Made by a program: the position numbers and the translations under genes. A stretch of 8,019 nucleotides of DNA from NCBI GenBank assembly GCA_030043455.1, contig JASHXQ010000237.1:1-8019 (forward strand), written 5' to 3'. Numbering within the stretch: the first letter of the stretch is position 1; every line of letters begins with the position of its first letter. The stretch comes from Nitrososphaerales archaeon (GTDB taxonomy: Archaea > Thermoproteota > Nitrososphaeria > Nitrososphaerales > CADDZS01). Below the pieces are notes generated by a model. The model did not search any database. It was given only the letters and a program-made list of their open reading frames with translations, and was not told the origin of the DNA. Below are positions 5,523 through 8,019 of this stretch, in pieces.

Positions 5523-6455
5523 ATGGGATCTCTTGGTAACAACCGAGGCCGGTTTGTCTTCCTCGGCTATTTCGCCGCCATAGGCGCCGCTCTTCTCGGA
5601 GGCTTGCTTCCGAGCGTCTCAAAGCCCCTTCTTGACCTCGTCAATCCCCTTCTTTTCACCACCCTTGTGACTTTCGCGCCCGCGGTTCTCTTCACTCCGA
5701 TTTCACTCCGGTCGAAAGACAACAAACGAATCCGAAAGGTGGGCTACGCGATCCTAGCCGCAAGCGCTATCGCCGCAGGGCTAGTAGCCCCTTACATCTA
5801 CTTCGTTGGTCTGAAGGAGAGTACCGCGTCTGACGCCGCGCTTTTGGGGAATGGCGAGATGGTATTCACCGTTCTTATTGCGACGATGTTTTTCGGAGAA
5901 CGTCTGAGCCGGAAGGGTTACCTTGCATTGACACTCCTTGCTTTTGGAATCATAGCCGTAATTACCGATCTGCAATTCTCAGCTTCAGTCCTCAATCTGA
6001 CCGCTCCCGGACACATCCTGATCTTGGCTGCGACCTTCCTCTGGGGGGTGGACAACAATGTGACTAGCGCCATCACCGAGAGGGTGGATGTCGCTCGCAT
6101 CATCCAGATCAAGTCGATCATATCAGGCGTGGGTCTCTTTGCAATCGCGTACCTTTTGCACGAACTCGTCGTCAAGAACACTGCAGATCTTCTCTATGTC
6201 TTCATCTTCGGAGTATTCGTTTTCAGCGGAACGTCGTTCCTAAGTATTCAGAGCTTGAAGAGGCTCGGCCCGATTACCACCACGATAGTCTTTCCCATTA
6301 CATCTGTCTTCGGATTGATCTTCGCCTATGTACTGCTCGGAGAAAACATCACAATTCTCCAAATTGGATCAGTCATCGTAATCCTTCTTGGGATCTTCCT
6401 TCTGACGCGACCTGGCAGCGTGATCCGTGAGGGAATCGAGTTGGAACAGATCTAG
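5523..6455 (+). CDS. EamA/DMT-superfamily transporter
   Basis: The 310-residue protein has ten predicted membrane helices arranged as two EamA repeats, the standard size for this family of drug/metabolite exporters. Repeat 1 (about 13-148) includes the helix-4 segment NGEMVFTVLIATMFFGERLS (110-129), with the usual Glu and the GER loop. Repeat 2 (about 163-295) has the equivalent TTIVFPITSVFGLIFAYVLL (253-272) followed by GEN. A short polar tail (296-310) ends the protein. The substrate cannot be predicted; relatives export amino acids, sugars or drugs. It is transcribed alone from a TATA-like box and starts at ATG. Its stop shares the palindrome CTAG (6452-6455) with the stop of the convergent ABC ATPase gene. 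Confidence 0.85.
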   Translation: MGSLGNNRGRFVFLGYFAAIGAALLGGLLPSVSKPLLDLVNPLLFTTLVTFAPAVLFTPISLRSKDNKRIRKVGYAILAASAIAAGLVAPYIYFVGLKESTASDAALLGNGEMVFTVLIATMFFGERLSRKGYLALTLLAFGIIAVITDLQFSASVLNLTAPGHILILAATFLWGVDNNVTSAITERVDVARIIQIKSIISGVGLFAIAYLLHELVVKNTADLLYVFIFGVFVFSGTSFLSIQSLKRLGPITTTIVFPITSVFGLIFAYVLLGENITILQIGSVIVILLGIFLLTRPGSVIREGIELEQI

Positions 6456-7459
6456 CCGGTTTTTTCCGCAAAGTGGCAGGACACGAACTGCCCCGGTGAA
6501 ATTTCGCGCAGCTCCGGAGCCTGCTCAGAACAGATCTTTTCCGCGTATGGACACCTTGGATGGAACTTGCAGCCGCTCGGCGGATTGATCGAGCTCGGCA
6601 CCTCTCCCCGGATCTCGGTATTCAGGAGATTTCTCTTCCAAGGATTGGGAATGGGAGCTGACGCGATCAGTGTAATGGTATAGGGGTGTCTCGGCTTCGC
6701 TATGATCGAACTCGACGGCCCGTACTCTACCACGTTACCAGCATACATCACGACGAGAAGATCCGAAAGATATTCCGCGACAGAGATGTTGTGGGTGATG
6801 ATCACGTAGGTAAGGTTGTAGTTTTTCTGGAGATCCAGTAAGAGGTTCAAGATCTGAGCCTGTACAGATGCGTCCAGAGCGCTCGTGGGTTCGTCCAGAA
6901 TCACGAGCTTGGGTTGAGGCGCGATCGCCCGCGCAATGGCCACGCGTTGCTTTTGCCCGCCGCTGAGATGCGAGGGAATCCTCTCCGCTTGATCTTCCGA
7001 CAACCCAACCGCTTTCAGGCTGCTCATGACCATAGAGTTGATGTTAGTTTCAGTTTTCCCGAGAAGCCCCTTGCAGGGTTCTGCGACCGACTGGCGCACT
7101 TTAAGTCGAGGATCCAGTGAAGAATCGGGATCCTGAAAGACCATCTGCATTTCCCGGTAGATTTTCTTGTAGTTGACCTTCCCGTTAGTAATGTTCTGAC
7201 CATCAAAGATGATTTCCCCATCTGTGGGTGGAGCAAGGAGGGTCACTGCCCTTGCGAGAGTGGTCTTGCCGCAACCCGACTCACCCAGGATCGCGACTGT
7301 TTTCCCCCGCGGTACAGTGATCGAGACATCATCCACGGCCTTCACGAACCTCTGGCCGCCTCCGCTAAAGGGATTGAAACCCCGGCGGATGGGATAGTAT
7401 TTTTTCAGGTGCTTCGTGACGAGAATATTCCCGTCAAAATCTTGCTGACTATTCTCCAT
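6452..7459 (-). CDS. oligopeptide/dipeptide ABC transporter ATP-binding protein (DppF/OppF-type)
   Basis: The complete 335-residue cytoplasmic ATPase subunit of a peptide-type ABC importer. Visible in order: Walker A GESGCGKTT (59-67), Q-loop MVFQDP (106-111), signature HLSGGQKQR (164-172), Walker B LVILDEP (185-191), D-loop SALD (193-196) and H-loop His223 in THN, where Asn replaces the usual Asp. The C-terminal oligo_HPY region has HPYT (258-261) and a cysteine cluster GCKFHPRCP with C297, C303, C310 and C328, a pattern shown to bind a [4Fe-4S] cluster in some peptide transporter ATPases. An insertion of Gly/Phe residues (27-38) precedes the first strand, typical of OppF/DppF. It would pair with the partner ATPase encoded just upstream, whose 3' end it overlaps by 11 bases. 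Peptide is the family default; archaeal relatives can also import oligosaccharides. Confidence 0.9.
   Translation of the reverse strand: MENSQQDFDGNILVTKHLKKYYPIRRGFNPFSGGGQRFVKAVDDVSITVPRGKTVAILGESGCGKTTLARAVTLLAPPTDGEIIFDGQNITNGKVNYKKIYREMQMVFQDPDSSLDPRLKVRQSVAEPCKGLLGKTETNINSMVMSSLKAVGLSEDQAERIPSHLSGGQKQRVAIARAIAPQPKLVILDEPTSALDASVQAQILNLLLDLQKNYNLTYVIITHNISVAEYLSDLLVVMYAGNVVEYGPSSSIIAKPRHPYTITLIASAPIPNPWKRNLLNTEIRGEVPSSINPPSGCKFHPRCPYAEKICSEQAPELREISPGQFVSCHFAEKTG
6460..6465 (+). terminator. T6 run after the EamA gene
   Basis: Six T begin four bases after the EamA stop codon, a plausible T-run terminator for plus-strand transcription. The bases also encode the last residues of the opposite ATPase gene (Lys-Thr), so the signal is constrained by coding. 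Confidence 0.3.
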
Positions 7460-8019
7460 AGAGGAAACAGGCCACCCTGTGCTTGGGTTTTACTTCGAGT
7501 AATCTGGGTTTTTTCGTCGTACAAACGTTCATGACGTTGGGACATCTGGAAGCGTACTTGCAGCCGATCTGTTTCTCTGCAAGGTTCGGCACCGAACCAG
7601 GAATGGGTTTTAGCTTCGTCTTGTCCTTCGATCCCGTGGGAATGCACGAGAGGAGCCCCTTGCTGTAGGGGTGCATTGTCTCGGAGAAAATGTCGAACAC
7701 CGGGGCATCCTCCACGATATCGCCGGCATACATCACGACAACGCGATCAGCGACTTGGCTCGCAACTGCGAGATCATGAGTGATCAATAATATGCTGGTA
7801 TTGACCTCATCCATGAGGACTTTCATCAGCTTCAACACCTGCGCCTGCGTAGTGACATCCAGTGCAGTCGTGGGCTCATCGGCGATGAGAAGCGCCGGCT
7901 TTTGAGACAGCGCCATTGCGATCATCACCCTCTGCCGCATACCTCCAGAAAGCTCGAAGGGGTAGCGATCTATGACCTGTTCCGGATCTGCTATGCGCAC
8001 TCTCTTTAGGGCGTCGAGC
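7449..8019 (-). CDS. oligopeptide/dipeptide ABC transporter ATP-binding protein (DppD/OppD-type), 5' part beyond the window
   Basis: This is the C-terminal part, about 189 codons, of the partner ATPase; the frame continues through the right edge, so the GTG at 8000 is not the true start. Walker A and the Q-loop lie outside. Visible are the signature ELSGGMRQR, Walker B LLIADEPTTALD, H-loop LLITHD, then the oligo_HPY block with MHPYSKGLL and the cluster GCKYASRCP followed by two more Cys (spacing C-x5-C-x6-C, then one about 17 residues on). The Met in LSGGM is the usual form for DppD/OppD, where DppF/OppF have Gln, which assigns the two roles. It overlaps the next ATPase gene by 11 bases, implying coupled translation. 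Substrate-binding protein and permease genes would be expected to the right of the window. Confidence 0.9.
   Translation of the reverse strand, partial: LDALKRVRIADPEQVIDRYPFELSGGMRQRVMIAMALSQKPALLIADEPTTALDVTTQAQVLKLMKVLMDEVNTSILLITHDLAVASQVADRVVVMYAGDIVEDAPVFDIFSETMHPYSKGLLSCIPTGSKDKTKLKPIPGSVPNLAEKQIGCKYASRCPNVMNVCTTKKPRLLEVKPKHRVACFLYGE

Noticed and set aside
1..8019. Search by eye for CRISPR repeats, tRNA or rRNA genes, insertion sequences and attachment sites.
   Set aside because: No regularly spaced repeats, transposase-like protein, terminal inverted repeats or tRNA-like segments were seen.

Overview
The window is most likely archaeal, probably from the TACK side (Thaumarchaeota/Nitrososphaeria-like). 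That assignment is an inference; no rRNA, tRNA or informational gene is present to fix it. It rests on roughly balanced base composition, weak or absent Shine-Dalgarno sequences, TATA-like AT boxes upstream of some starts, tight packing with overlapping 3' ends, and short T-runs rather than hairpin terminators. Six of the ten genes whose start lies inside the window appear to begin with TTG, one with GTG and three with ATG. Seven of the eleven stop codons are TAG.

Layout, left to right. Positions 1-104 hold no gene I can support. Positions 105-1008 (+) carry two tandem, clearly paralogous retropepsin-like proteins in which the catalytic D-T-G triad is reduced to D-P-V and D-F-N. From 962 to 3418 (-) there is a three-gene run, read right to left: a HAD-fold protein with eroded catalytic motifs, a six-helix membrane protein whose histidine pattern suggests a di-haem cytochrome b561/FdnI-like subunit, and an unrecognised soluble 249-residue protein. 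From 3506 to 4522 (+) is a FUSC-family integral membrane protein. It converges on a DUF302-DUF202 pair (4512-5303, -). A 219-base divergent intergenic region (5304-5522) follows, containing a good TATA-like box, a T7 run and a possible 30-codon small ORF. Then comes an EamA/DMT-family ten-helix transporter (5523-6455, +). It converges on the two ATPase subunits of an oligopeptide/dipeptide ABC transporter (6452-8019, -), the distal one cut by the right edge.

Functionally this is mostly membrane and transport housekeeping: peptide uptake energised by the DppD/DppF-like ATPases, metabolite export by the EamA and FUSC proteins, and a small envelope or stress-type DUF302/DUF202 pair. The least explained part is the left half, positions 105-3418. 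It holds a degenerate retropepsin pair, a degenerate HAD protein, an orphan cytochrome b-like protein and a protein of unknown family. All three convergent junctions in the window overlap at their 3' ends (47, 11 and 4 bases). I see no mobile element, CRISPR array, RNA gene or obvious horizontally acquired island.
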